Origin: Anolis sagrei
Taxonomy: Eukaryota > Chordata > Lepidosauria > Squamata > Anolidae
Assembly (NCBI RefSeq): GCF_037176765.1
Contig: NC_090034.1
Coordinates: 90,304,000 to 90,367,999, forward strand
DNA length: 64,000 bases
Direction: 5' to 3'
Shown here: one piece after another, positions 23,301 through 32,916 of the stretch
Layout of the letters: every line of letters begins with the position of its first letter
Numbering within the stretch: the first letter of the stretch is position 1
Made by a program: the position numbers and the translations under genes
The notes under the pieces: model-generated
What the model saw: only the letters and a program-made list of their open reading frames with translations
Database searches by the model: none
What the model was told of the DNA's origin: nothing

Positions 23301-26300
23301 TGCTGAAAAAGCCCTCCCTGGATCGCTTGGACCTTGATAACTAGATCAGTGTCTAACATTTTTTTCTGGGAAAGGTGATTGAGAAGGTAGTTGCTTTCCA
23401 ACTCCAACTCCATGATTTCTTGATCCATTGCATACTGGCTTCAGAGCAGGATACGGAGTTGAGACTGCTATGGTTTCCTTAGTAGATGATCTCCATCTCA
23501 ACACTGACAAGGGGTGTGTCCCTGTTGGTGCTTCCAGATCTCTCAGTGGCTTTCAAAATCATCGACCATGGCATCCTTCTGGCAAACCTGGGTAACGGAC
23601 ACATTTTAGGTCCCTATTAGCATTTACATGAAACCACTGGGAGAGATAATCCAGAGGCATGGGACAAGGTACTATCAGTATGCTGATGACACCCAAAGAT
23701 ATTTTTCCATGCCTTCAAAATCAGACTCAGCTAAGGATAGTGCGTTTCTACTGAATGGATGCCTGGAGGAGGTAATGGGCTGAACAAAGACAAGGTGAAC
23801 TGAGACAGCTATGGTCACCTTAGTGGATGATCTCCATCTCAACACGGACAGGGGGAGTTTGTCCCTGTTGGGTTTTTTTTTTCGGGGGGGGGGGGGGGGG
23901 AGGATATCTTAGGTCCCTATTAGCTTTTACATGAAACCACTGGGAGAGATTATTAAGAGGCATGAGGCAGGGTGCAATCAATACGCTGTTGACACCAAAA
24001 TATATTTCTCCATGCCTTCAAAAAAAGACTCAGCTAGGGATTGAAAGTCTTTCTGAATGAATGCCTGGAGGAGGTAATGTGTGGATGTAGGAAAACAAAT
24101 TGAAACTGAATCCAGACAAGACAGAGACAGCTTCATTGCATAGATCTGCCACTGATCTAGAAATATGGGAAGCATCCCATGTTGCCCGTTCCATGGGGGG
24201 AAGCTGTGTCTTCCTTGCTTCCCTCCACGTGATTGTCTTGCTGGTCGGCAATGCGAAATGAGACAATGATTCCACGCCACCACCAGCCATGTGACAAGAT
24301 CATGATTCCTCCTAATCTAGGGATGGAGGTGTACCAACCAGTTTTGGATGGGGTCACACTACCCCTGAAAAACTATATTTGCAGACTGGAATAGTTATGA
24401 GTTTTTTTTTTAAATTAAATTTTTTTGAAGCCTTCAGCCATTGAAGGCATTTTTGAAAGAATGGGATTTGGACACTTCATAATACACTATGCACATCTAT
24501 ATTATTATATTCAGATGCACTGGTTCCTTAAAAATATACTTTACAACAAAACTACTGTGGAAGATGCCATTTTTGATGGAATTGGACACATAGTAACTTA
24601 CGATGTTTTAAATTGGCTCCTGTTCCCCAACAACTCCTTTCTCAGCGTGAAAGTTGGGGAAGTGAACCTTGGCTCTGCAAAAAATCACAACATTGTTATT
24701 TATGAAGAGATGGCCTTATGGAACAAAAAATTCCTCCAGGTAAGTCATGTTGTATAACTTCATGATTAGATGGTATTTTTGGCTTATTTTAAAATTCAAA
24801 TCATGTCTCTCTCCAACAAAAGTGGGATTTGGGTGGAATAGAATGATCAAATTATTGAACTGTCCTTAAAATATAATAATGGATCAATCCCCAAATATCA
24901 GTACCATTAAAAAGAACAAAACAAAATAGTTACCCATGAAGTGGCTCAACTTGAATTCCTCATAAAATGAACCATTTTAACCTGGAAGCTGGAAAGCACA
25001 GAACAGTGATGCTCAGGAAGTGTCCATGAGAAAGGAATTCCAATATTCCTTTGCTCTTACATCTTCATTAGATGTTTGTCTTACCAAAGTACTCAGAAAC
25101 CTTTGTACATGGATCGGTTGTTATGGAAGCCACTTCAATTTAAAATGCTGTACAAAAAAGATTGCTTTATATTCATTTTATTTTTTTCTCATTGAATCTG
25201 CATAGCCACCATATTCTGTGTGCAGCCATAAATGTTCACCTGGGTTCTGGAAGAAACCTTTCAAGGGCAAATCCAAATGTTGTTTCCATTGCATTGAATG
25301 TCCTAGAGGGAAAATATCCAGTAAGACAGGTAGGATAACCCTTAGATATATTGCCAATATTTCAGCCAAGAGAAATGCACAAAGGCAAATAGATAAAACT
25401 GTCCTCTCATTTGTGTTTTCTAGATATGGATTATTGTGTGGATTGCAAAAAGGACCACCATCCAAACAACAGAAGAAATAAGTGCATCCCGAAAAACATC
25501 ACCTTCCTTTCCTATGTGGAACCTTTGGGCATAGCTTTAACTTTCATTGCGGTGTTTTTTTCATTCTTATCTGTGCTGATATTAGGAAACTTTATCAGAT
25601 GTAGAGAGACTCCCATAGTCAAAGCCAACAACCGGCAGCTCAGCTATATCCTCCTCTCTTCCCTCATACTTTGCTTTGTCTGCTCTTTGCTCTTCATTGG
25701 ACAACCAAGTAAAACGACCTGCCTTCTTCGACAGACAGCCTTTGGGATCATTTTCTCTGTCTCTCTTGCTACAGTCTTGGCCAAAACCATCACAGTGGTT
25801 CTGGCCTTTAAGGCCACAAAGCCAGGCAGCGGTGCACGAAAATGGCTGAGACCTGGAGTTTCATACTTCTTTGTGATGGTCTGTTGTCTCATTCAGGCTG
25901 TGATTTCGATGGTCTGGTTGGGAACCTCCCCTCCATTTCCAGATGCAGATTTCTACTCGGAGCCTGGACACATCATCCTGGAGTGCAATGAGGGCTCATC
26001 CATTGCCTTCTATTCCATTCTGGGCTACATGGGTGTCTTGGCTTTGGTGAGCTTCATTGTGGCTTTCCTTGCCAGGAAGCTGCCTGATGTGTTCAATGAA
26101 GCCAAGTTCATCACTTTCAGCATGCTGGTTTTCTGCACTGTTTGGATATCCTTCATCCCAGCCTACCTCAGCACCAAGGGGAAATATATGGTAGCTGTAG
26201 AAATCTTTTCTATTTTGACCTCTAGCGCGGGGCTACTTGGCTGCATATTTTTTCCAAAGTGTTATATTATTCTACTCTATCCAAATAAGAACCAGAAAGC

Positions 26301-26331
26301 ACAAACAACCAGAAAACATTTGCAGAGATAA
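17152..26331 (+). CDS. V2R copy B, complete type-2 vomeronasal receptor
   Basis: Six exons: 17152-17399, 18359-18743, 21811-22617, 24515-24739, 25206-25329 and 25424-26331. They total 2697 bp, join in matching phases (2, 0, 0, 0, 1) and give an 898-residue protein, a normal V2R length. Residues 1-27 are a hydrophobic signal peptide. Residues about 30-555 form the Venus-flytrap ligand-binding domain, including the cysteine in PNYNC. Residues 556-615 are the cysteine-rich NCD3G linker, and residues about 620-898 the seven-helix class C membrane domain and tail. It should act at the surface of vomeronasal sensory neurons. ATG 17152 is chosen because it precedes the signal peptide directly and fits exon 1 of the family. 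Copy A is its tandem neighbour on the same strand. No lesion was found, so it looks functional; ligand and subfamily are unknown. Confidence 0.93.
17478..17530. repeat. Minimal hAT-like fold-back in intron 1
   Basis: GGATCTACACTATC and GGCAGTGTAGATCC face each other over a short loop. It looks like a deletion derivative of the element at 31690-31950. Confidence 0.5.
18359..18743 (+). CDS. V2R copy B exon 2
   Basis: Polypyrimidine tract and CTCCACAG acceptor, then coding for [20 protein letters not shown]. The exon ends ...YKIPQ before GTAAGT (18744-18749). The [10 protein letters not shown] motif is the family's start of the flytrap fold. A hAT-like element begins 12 nt beyond the donor. Confidence 0.92.
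18748..19074. mobile_element. hAT-like MITE next to exon 2 donor of V2R copy B
   Basis: Ends TAGGCATGTAGCTGGGG and CCTGGCTACGGGCCT are imperfect inverted repeats. GTCTAAGG at 18748-18755 and 19067-19074 is an 8-bp duplication. The inside has long G and C tracts (18770-18786, 19026-19041). The duplication starts at position +5 of the intron, leaving the GTAAGT donor complete. Confidence 0.75.
19960..21190 (-). mobile_element. L2 LINE, 5'-truncated, in V2R copy B intron 2
   Basis: Minus-strand L2 with TTTATTTATTTATTTG-type tail at 19963 and an open stretch at 20604-21080 encoding [20 protein letters not shown] and [20 protein letters not shown], close to the intact L2 at 37-40 kb. It stops being recognisable near 21.19 kb. 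It is antisense to the gene. Confidence 0.85.
21190..21810 (+). other. End of intron 2 of V2R copy B
   Basis: From about 21520 it aligns with copy A intron 2, including the empty sites of the retroviral fossil (about 21633) and of the MITE (about 21698). No exon is present. Confidence 0.7.
21811..22617 (+). CDS. V2R copy B exon 3 (ligand-binding lobe)
   Basis: 807 bp in phase 0, begins [20 protein letters not shown], donor GTGAGA. It differs from copy A exon 3 at scattered residues only. Confidence 0.93.
23205..24140 (+). mobile_element. L2 LINE fragments in V2R copy B intron 3
   Basis: Broken reverse transcriptase pieces ([16 protein letters not shown] near 23.3 kb; MKPLGEIIK-like near 23.93 kb) aligned with 7785-9620 of copy A. 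A long G-tract lies at 23885-23901. The insertion is older than the V2R duplication. Confidence 0.78.
24515..24739 (+). CDS. V2R copy B exon 4
   Basis: 225 bp in phase 0 with attcag acceptor and CAG|GTAAGT donor; contains [19 protein letters not shown] as in copy A. Confidence 0.92.
25206..25329 (+). CDS. V2R copy B exon 5 (cysteine-rich, NCD3G)
   Basis: 124 bp encoding [19 protein letters not shown] and a CCFHCIEC cluster. Bounded by gcatag and GTAGGA. Carries one base over to exon 6. Confidence 0.92.
25424..26331 (+). CDS. V2R copy B exon 6 (seven-transmembrane domain)
   Basis: Final exon, 302 residues: last linker cysteines, seven hydrophobic helices, [10 protein letters not shown] and a basic tail ending KHLQR, stop TAA at 26329-26331. 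Copy A and B tails differ in length and sequence after this motif. Confidence 0.94.
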
Positions 26332-26409
26332 ATAAATGCTAATGGGTCTTGTGCAAAGGCAATAGCTCTGTCTTATCCTGGGTTCTACAGCTAATCCTGG
26401 GTTCTCTGC

Positions 26410-26910
26410 CTATGAACCCACCAGGACTTTGAGATCTTCCGGGGAGACCCTGCTTTCGATCCCGCCTGCTTCTCAAGCTCGGCTGGCGGGGACGAGAGAT
26501 AGGGCCTTCTCGGTGGTGGCTCCTCGGCTGTGGAACGCCCTTCCTACGGACATTAGACTAGCACCATCTCTAATGGTATTCCGCAAAAAGGTGAAGACCT
26601 GGCTGTTTGTGCAGGCATTTGAGTAATTTAGTGCAATCTGGTAATGGAACATAGGAATGGAACAATGGACGACGAACCTGGACTACGCTTGGATGATGAG
26701 AAGATTGGGTACGGTTGTTTTTCGTAATAATTGTGCATTGTAATTGCTTATTGGTAATTTATGGATAATGTGTTAAGTCAATTGTTATATGTTGAATGGA
26801 ACCACTGCTGTTTCTACTGTTTTTACTGTTTGTGAACCGCTGTGAGTCGCCTTCGGGCTTGAGATACAGCGGTATATAAGCAAAGTAAATAAATAAATAA
26901 ATAAATAAAT
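26410..26910 (+). mobile_element. L2 LINE 3' end after V2R copy B
   Basis: C-terminal coding remnant RLAGTRDRAFSVVAPRLWNA-type at 26429-26626, then CCGCTGTGAGTCGCCTTCGG and an AAATAAATAAAT tail. It begins about 80 bp after the V2R stop. Confidence 0.87.
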
Positions 26911-26937
26911 GTTTATGAGAAAGGAAATTTATATACA

Positions 26938-27120
26938 GGCCAGGCAAGAGTGGGGTCTGGTGCAGGCACCACCACACCGACACCGCCTCTGATAGGAAAG
27001 AGGGAAAGGGGAAGCCTTGCCTTTCCCCCTTTCCTATCGGAGGCAGCTGAACCTGCACCAGACCCAGCGGAGGGGGAGGTGGCGGGGCCTGCACCGGACC
27101 CCGCTCTTGCCTGGTCTGGC
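26938..27120. repeat. Imperfect fold-back repeat
   Basis: GCCAGGCAAGAGTGGGGTCT on the left faces GGACCCCGCTCTTGCCTGG on the right, with a second inner pair around CCTTTCCCCCTTTCCTATC. It looks like a small non-autonomous DNA element inside an L2 tail. Confidence 0.55.
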
Positions 27121-27195
27121 ATTGTGATCTGCTCAGAGTCCCCTTTGAGGTGAGAAGGGTGGAATATAAATACTGTAAATAATAAATAAATAAAT
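27121..27195 (+). mobile_element. L2 LINE tail
   Basis: GAGTCCCCTTTGAGGTGAGAAGG followed by an AATAAATAAATAAAT tail, the usual L2 3' end of this window. Confidence 0.65.
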
Positions 27196-27799
27196 GGTGT
27201 GTCTCAATAATGTCAAATTTCGTCTACTTTCTTTAAAACAATGGTAAGCTGTCTTGAGTCCCAGAGCTGACAAAAAGGCGGAATACAAATACCTTAAAGG
27301 TGGAAGGGCATGTGAAACTGATGAGTTTTGCGTTAAACATCCAAAAAGTAAAATTGTTTAGAGGATTTTGCATGTTAGGAATTATGGGAGTTGGGAGTCC
27401 AAAACATCTGGAGGGTTGAAATTTGTTCAGGCCTCGTCTAGCCCAATCGCCACAAAGACATCAATGGGGAAATGAATTTCTGTTCAGGCCTACAGGAAAC
27501 TCCTCTCCCAGGCGACCCCAATACTGACCATTCTTCCAGGGGTTGTGAACTTCAGCTCCCATGACTCTTAATCCAGGCAACTCTCACAATTCGTAATTGC
27601 CCAGAGGTTCTCAACCTGTGGGTCCCCAGATGTTTTGGTTTTCAACTCCCAGAACTGGCTGGGAGGTGATAGTATGATAGGTGGGTCTGGAAGCTCTGAG
27701 CATTACGGAGATGCTGCAAAGGCGGCTGTGAATAAGGGAAGAGAGAGGGCGGAATGAGAGCGGGGAGAGTGAAGGAAGGATAGAAAGGAGGGGATGCTT

Positions 27800-27953
27800 A
27801 GGATATGGGTTCGGGTTAGGGCAAGGTTCAGGGTTTGGGTTACAGTTAGGGTTAGGGGTTACGGTTAGGGTACGGTTTAGGGTTTGGGTTAGGGTAAGGG
27901 CTTAGGCTTACGGTACAGTTCAGGGTTAGGGTATGAGTCAGGGTAAGGGTTTC
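27800..27953. repeat. Degenerate telomere-like repeat block
   Basis: About 150 bp of TTAGGG and one-base variants (GGTTAGGG, GGTTTGGG, GGTAAGGG, GGTTACGG), none in a long perfect run. This is an interstitial telomere-like array between V2R copy B and COX6B1. Confidence 0.75.
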
Positions 27954-28189
27954 ACCATTAAATGACTCTTACATTTCTTCTATATTATCTGTCTCCGACA
28001 TCAGCCCGAACCTTGTCTTACTCAATTGCTGAGTATACCAGCCCTGTCTGGCATAAGTCTGCCCATGCAAAGCAGGTGAACATAGCATTGAATGAGAATA
28101 ATCACAGGATGTCTTAAACCTACAATTGTTGATAAACTCTACAGCTAGCTGGCATTGCCCCCCCCCCCCCCCCCCGATGTGCGACAGGA

Positions 28190-28720
28190 AGTTGCTGCTA
28201 AATGTGAGAGAAATAAGGTTGAACACTGAAAGTCATCCACTACATGGCTACCAGCCTCTCCCAGTAGACTCAAATCAAGGAAAAGTTTTAGGAGAACTAC
28301 CATTCCTCTTGGCGTCCCCCCAGCAACAGCAAGGGTATCCCTCTGGGCAGCTAGATCAGGAAATCCCAACTGGATGGCCCCCAACAAGGGTCTTCCTCCA
28401 GGGGCAAACCAAGAATGGGCAACTTGGAAGTCCCTGAACAGACTCAGAAGTGGGCAGATCAAAAGACAACCTGGCAAAATGGCAGTACCTAAAAGAATCC
28501 CACACCTTATGTGACTGTGGAGCAGAACAGACAACTCCGCATCTGTATGTTTGTCCACTATGCCCTGCCTCATGTACAGAGGAAGAATTGTTGGGAGGCT
28601 ACAGACAATGCCATTGCTGTGGCCTGTTTTCGGTCAAAAGATAGTGACCTGCCCTCCTATTTTTATCAGTTTTATACTAATTTATGTAATGCTTTTGATA
28701 CAAAATAAATAAATCTGTCT
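28190..28720 (+). mobile_element. Unclassified non-LTR retrotransposon 3' end
   Basis: Encodes KDNLAKWQYLKESHTLCDCG followed by AEQTTPHLYVCPLCPASC, a CxCG...H...C C-terminal motif of some LINEs, then a TTTTATCAGTTTTATACTAA end and AAATAAATAAATC tail. A related tail lies at 48000-48158. A C-tract at 28157-28174 precedes it. Confidence 0.6.
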
Positions 28721-28839
28721 CCAGCCTGGCTTACATTACAATAAATCTCTCTTGTGCAAACAGCGCTTCTGAAGGAGTGATGTGGCCTCCGTAACGCTTG
28801 GCGCTTCTGGACCCAGCTATCATACTATTACCGGCTGGG

Positions 28840-28980
28840 ATTTCTAAGAGTTGTAGGCCAAAACACCCGGGGACCCACAGGTTGAGAATCACAGTAATAT
28901 TCAGTAGACAGTTAGGAATTGTGGGAGTTGAAGTCCAAAACACCTAGAGGGGTGAAGTTTGCCCATGCCTGCCTTAATCA
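28840..28980. repeat. hAT MITE fragments
   Basis: Contains GGAATTGTGGGAGTTGAAGT and GAAGTTTGCCCATGCCTGCC, the right half of the CAGGCATGGGCAAA family, with an older piece before it. Confidence 0.6.
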
Positions 28981-29025
28981 TTGCCTCCTGCAGCTGGGAC
29001 TTCTGGGAGTTGAAGTCCAGAAAAT

Positions 29026-29241
29026 CCTTAAAGCAGGCATGGGCAAACTTTGGCCCTCCAGGTGATTTGGACTCCAACTCCCACCATTCCTAACAGCCTC
29101 AGGCCCCTTCCTTTTCCCCCTCAGCCGCTTAAGCTTAAGCGGCTGAGGGGGGAAAGGAAGGGGCCTGAGGCTGTTAGGAATGGTGGGAGTTGGAGTCCAA
29201 ATCACCTGGAGGGCCAAAGTTTGCCCATGCCTGCCTTAAAG
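29026..29241. mobile_element. Perfect-hairpin hAT-like MITE at COX6B1 promoter
   Basis: A 200-bp palindrome 29034-29233 centred on AAGCTT at 29131-29136, with about 100-bp arms that are nearly exact complements. Ends are CAGGCATGGGCAAA and its complement. The 8-bp duplication CCTTAAAG at 29026-29033 and 29234-29241 is exact. Both strands therefore give almost the same peptide, which is not a gene. Confidence 0.88.
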
Positions 29242-29570
29242 CGACAGGGCCCATTTCTCTGTTGTGCCCGCCCTTTCCGACGCAGCTCCATCCCTCTCGC
29301 TTGTTTCGCCATTTTGGTTTCCTTTGGCGTCCGGCCGCTCTTGAGATTGAAGCCATTTCCTGTCCTCCGTGCCCGCCATTTCCGGGGACGTTCTAGCGTT
29401 CTTTTTTTCGTTCCGGGGTATTTGCTGTGTGCGTCAGGTCTCGGCTGAAAGTCACTTTGAGGAGGAAGTTGCCGGGCAGTGGTGACCGTTGCAGTCAGGT
29501 AACGAGGCGGGGAAGAGGCAGGGAAAGAGGGAGAGAGGGGGGGGGGGGGAGACATGGTAGGCCCCGAAGC
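29240..29570 (+). promoter_or_regulatory. COX6B1: COX6B1 CpG-rich promoter and noncoding exon 1
   Basis: GC- and CpG-rich stretch without TATA box. YY1-like CGCCATTTTGG at 29307-29317 and CGCCATTTCCGG at 29374-29385; the latter also reads CCGGAAAT on the minus strand, an ETS/GABPA (NRF-2) type site. YY1 and NRF-2 are known regulators of nuclear cytochrome oxidase genes. A likely noncoding exon ends at 29499 before GTAACG. The exact transcription start cannot be seen. Confidence 0.7.
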
Positions 29571-29747
29571 GCTTTTCCGGCTCACTTCCCGCAGTTCTGT
29601 CTTCCTCTTGCGACTCTGGGGCCTTCCTTGCCCGGCGGGCCTTTGTGCTCCAAGCGAGCCTTGAATATCTTGCGTTCAGCTATACCTAGGCGTACTAGAA
29701 ATTGCTATAAAGCTGAAATAGGAAATAATTTATAATTATTATTACTA

Positions 29748-30307
29748 GCCGTCCCCTGCCACGCGTTGCTATGGCCCACATGGGGGTTCTGTCTAGGAGG
29801 TTTGGCCCAATTCTATCATTGGTGGGGTTCAGAATGCTCTGTGATTGTAGGTGAACTACAAATCCCAGCAACTACAACTCCCAAATGTCAAGGTTATATT
29901 TTCCCCAAACTCCACCAATGCTCGCATTTGGGCATATTGAGTATTTGTGTAGAGTTTGGTCCAGATCCATCATTGTTTGAGTCGACAGTGCTCTCTGGAA
30001 GAAGGTGAACTACAACTCCAAAACCAAAGGACACTGCCCACTAAACCCTTCCAGTATTTTCTGTTGGTCATGGGAGTTCTGAACCCCACCAACCCCATCA
30101 TTGGTGGGGTTCAGAATGCTCTTGATTGTACTTGAACTATAAATCCCAGCAACTACAACTCCCAAATGACAAAATCAATTTTTTTGAGTGAAGAACATAC
30201 ATTGGGTTGTTAGGTGTTTTGTGTCCAAATTTGGTGTCAATTCGTCCAGTGGTTTTTGAGTTCTGTTAATCCCACAAACGAACATGACATTTTTATTTAT
30301 ATAAGAT
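29748..30307. repeat. Unclassified interspersed repeat in COX6B1 intron 1
   Basis: Runs from GTCCCCTGCCACGCGTTGCT to ACATTTTTATTTATATAAGA, an arrangement I know from LINE-like dispersed repeats of squamates. It contains two related internal parts with GGTGGGGTTCAGAATGCTCT. The class is uncertain. Confidence 0.5.
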
Positions 30308-30501
30308 TACTACTACTATAACTACTACTACTCCACTAGGGCAGGCGTGGGCAAACATGGGCCTTCCCACAATTCCTAACAGCCTCAGGCCCCTTCCTTT
30401 TCCCCCTCAGGAATTGTGGGAGTTGGAGTCCAAAACACCTGGAGGGCCCAAGTTTGCCCATGCCTGCCCTAGTGGAGTAGTAGTAGTTATAGTAGTTAAC
30501 C
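30307..30501. repeat. Long palindrome with MITE core
   Basis: The core 30342-30466 has MITE ends CAGGCGTGGGCAAA and its near complement. Outside it, TACTACTACTCCACTAGGG on the left is inverted as CCCTAGTGGAGTAGTAGTA on the right, so the fold-back is about 35 bp longer on each side than the usual element. Confidence 0.7.
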
Positions 30502-30589
30502 CCTGAGTCCCCCCTAGGGGGTGAGAAGGGCGGGGTAGAAATGACCGAAATAATAAATAAATAAATAAATAAATAAACTAATCATCCAA

Positions 30590-30720
30590 TCATAGAGTTG
30601 GAAGAGATCACATAGGCAATCCAATCCAACCCCCTGTCATGCAGCCTCTGTTTCTGCGCTTCCACCACACTCCGAGGCGGAGAGATCTACTGCTGAACAG
30701 GATGTAGGGTCAGGAAGTTT
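30590..30720 (-). mobile_element. CR1 LINE 3' end fragment (minus)
   Basis: Contains AATCATAGAGTTGGAAGAGA, ATCCAATCCAACCCCCTG and CCACCACACTCCGAGGCGGA, the reverse of the CR1 ending. Confidence 0.78.
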
Positions 30721-30848
30721 GATCTACTCAAATTTGCATGTTTTTGAACTGGTAGGTTGGCAGAAGCTGGGCCTAACAGCAGGAGCTCACCCTGCTCCCT
30801 TTCGGTCAGCAAGTTCAGTGGTTTAACCCGCTGTGCCACCAGGGGATC
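30718..30848 (-). mobile_element. SINE fragment (minus)
   Basis: Head half of the tRNA-derived SINE: AATTTGCATGTTTTTGAACT through GGTTTAACCCGCTGTGCCAC. The tail is missing. Confidence 0.75.
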
Positions 30849-31689
30849 AAATATACAACAATACAACATATAAACAATACAACTTTTAAAAAAACATATA
30901 CATATAATAAAACTTTAAAATACTTTAAAACACAGTACCTAGTCTGGGTTTGTGAAAAACATGCAAAAATTTAAATTCTCTGTATTTGACAGGGAACCTC
31001 TCCCTCATTTATATTTGCACACTGTGGAAAGAAACATAGCCTTTCATTCTGTCTGGCAGCCATTTCCTTGTTTAAGATCTGCAGGGGGAAAAAAGGTGGC
31101 AGATCATCCTAATAAGTGTGCAAATTACACCAGCAAAGGCACACCTTTAAGAATCCATCCAAAGCCCTGGAGAGGTGTTGGCCTCACATTCACTTAAAAA
31201 GCACAACACTGAAGCTGTTTCCATTTTCTTATATCGTGTATAAGAAGGACTTTGATAATTTTGATAAAAGGTGTTCAGAAAAGGACCAAAATATAATGCT
31301 AATTACTTCAGTATGAAGTCAGCAGTTTGAATGCTGCCATTGCTACCAAGTGATGAAAAGAATATCCTGCACCCCAAACTCTAGCAAATGTGGAGGGCAG
31401 ACTGTGTATTATCCTATGTATTGCATTGTTTGTATTATGTTTGATATCATATGGTCTGTGTAAGTGTAATCCGATGTGGGGACCAGCAATCTTTATTTTT
31501 CTAAAGTGTTGGACTGGTCTCACAGTTTAACTGCAGCTGTTTTTTACCCCTTTGTTGGAAACTTATTTCACACTGGTGTCCCAAAGCTCACAGAGTGGCA
31601 CTATTTGAGAGAACACCATTTTGGAGAGTACTGGTCTATATAATATCTATGTTGTACAGTACAGTGCATATGTGCTGTTTGAGTACTCT

Positions 31690-31955
31690 TCTCAGACTGG
31701 ATCTACACTGCCCTATATCCCAGGATCTTATCCCAGATTATCTGGCAGTGTAGACTCAGAGTTCTTCCACACTGCCCCTTTATCCCATGATCTGATCCCA
31801 GATTATCTGTTTATCCCAGGTTATCTAGCAGTGGGGACTCATATATTCCAATTTCAAGCAGATAATCTGGGATAAGATCCTGGGTTAAAGGCAGTGTGGA
31901 AGGGTGCTCATACAATCCAGTTCAAAACATATAACCTGGGCTCATATCATGGGAT
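31690..31955. mobile_element. hAT-like non-autonomous element
   Basis: Repeated and inverted motifs GGATCTACACTGCC, TCTTATCCCAGATTATCTG and CAGATAATCTGGGATAAGAT. Looks like two merged or rearranged copies. A GTAT microsatellite follows at 31961-31990. Confidence 0.6.
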
Positions 31956-32248
31956 TAATTGTATGTATGTATGTATGTATGTATGTATCAGATATCTAAT
32001 GGCTTGTAAGCAATGTCTTGCTTCATGTAATATGAATACTGCCATAAGTTGCTGGAATGCTGCTTGAGGATAAAAATACTACTGGGGAACATGATCCATT
32101 CACAAGAAGTACTTTTATGTATGCATTTATTAAAAATTATTAACAGATTCCTGATCTGCCCTATACTCATGAATCTTGGATCATTCTCTTGGACAGAGTT
32201 TGTAAAACTCAGCAATTTTAGTTTTGCTTATGTCAATTTTGCTTTCAG

Positions 32249-32361
32249 AGAAGATATGGCTGAAGATATCAGGACCAAGCTGGAGAACTACAAGACAGCT
32301 CCCTTTGATAGCAGGTTCCCCAATCAGAACCAAACACGGAACTGCTGGCAAAACTATCTGG
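32249..32361 (+). CDS. COX6B1: COX6B1 first coding exon
   Basis: The exon begins at 32249 after tgctttcag with seven untranslated bases, ATG at 32256. It carries [15 protein letters not shown] and one base of the next codon. Donor G|GTTCGT has T at +3 and C at +4. Confidence 0.9.
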
Positions 32362-32885
32362 GTTCGTATAGTTCATGTGTATGAATATTTGCATTCTTAT
32401 GAGAATGTCAGCTGTTCTAATTTTTGAGTTGTTAGAAACCAAGATTTTTGACACATTTCTGGTAACAAGTCTAGATTATGAAATAATTATTTTTTGAATA
32501 TTGCATACAAAGTTCGCATTGGCTTGTGCAAGGGAAACTTCTAGCTGGGAATCTAAAATCAAATAGTGAAGTGAGTACAGTAGAAAAATACAGCATAGCT
32601 ACCAGGCCAGTAGCAACATTGGTTATTTCAAGGACAAATAGCAAGTGTAAAATAAAATACAGGAGTTTTTCATGACTAAATTCAGGACTGTGGAATCAGT
32701 ATGTCAAACCATTGAATCAGACGTAGTCATTACTTTTCTAATGACTAATTCCTTCATAAATGGCAAGTGTATATGAGTTAATAATAGCAAATGTATAGAA
32801 CTAATATAGTAGCACAATTGATTTCATCATTACCATGTGAATCATCAGGTTACTTAAACTGAAAGACATAAAATATGTTTATTTG

Positions 32886-32916
<31 letters not shown>

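Noticed and set aside
26331-26336. AATAAA as poly(A) signal of V2R copy B
   Set aside because: It overlaps the stop codon; a site this close would leave no 3' UTR. The true site was not found.
29050-29448. Open frames on both strands giving nearly the same peptide (MALQVIWTPTPTIPNS)
   Set aside because: They are two readings of one palindromic MITE, not genes.
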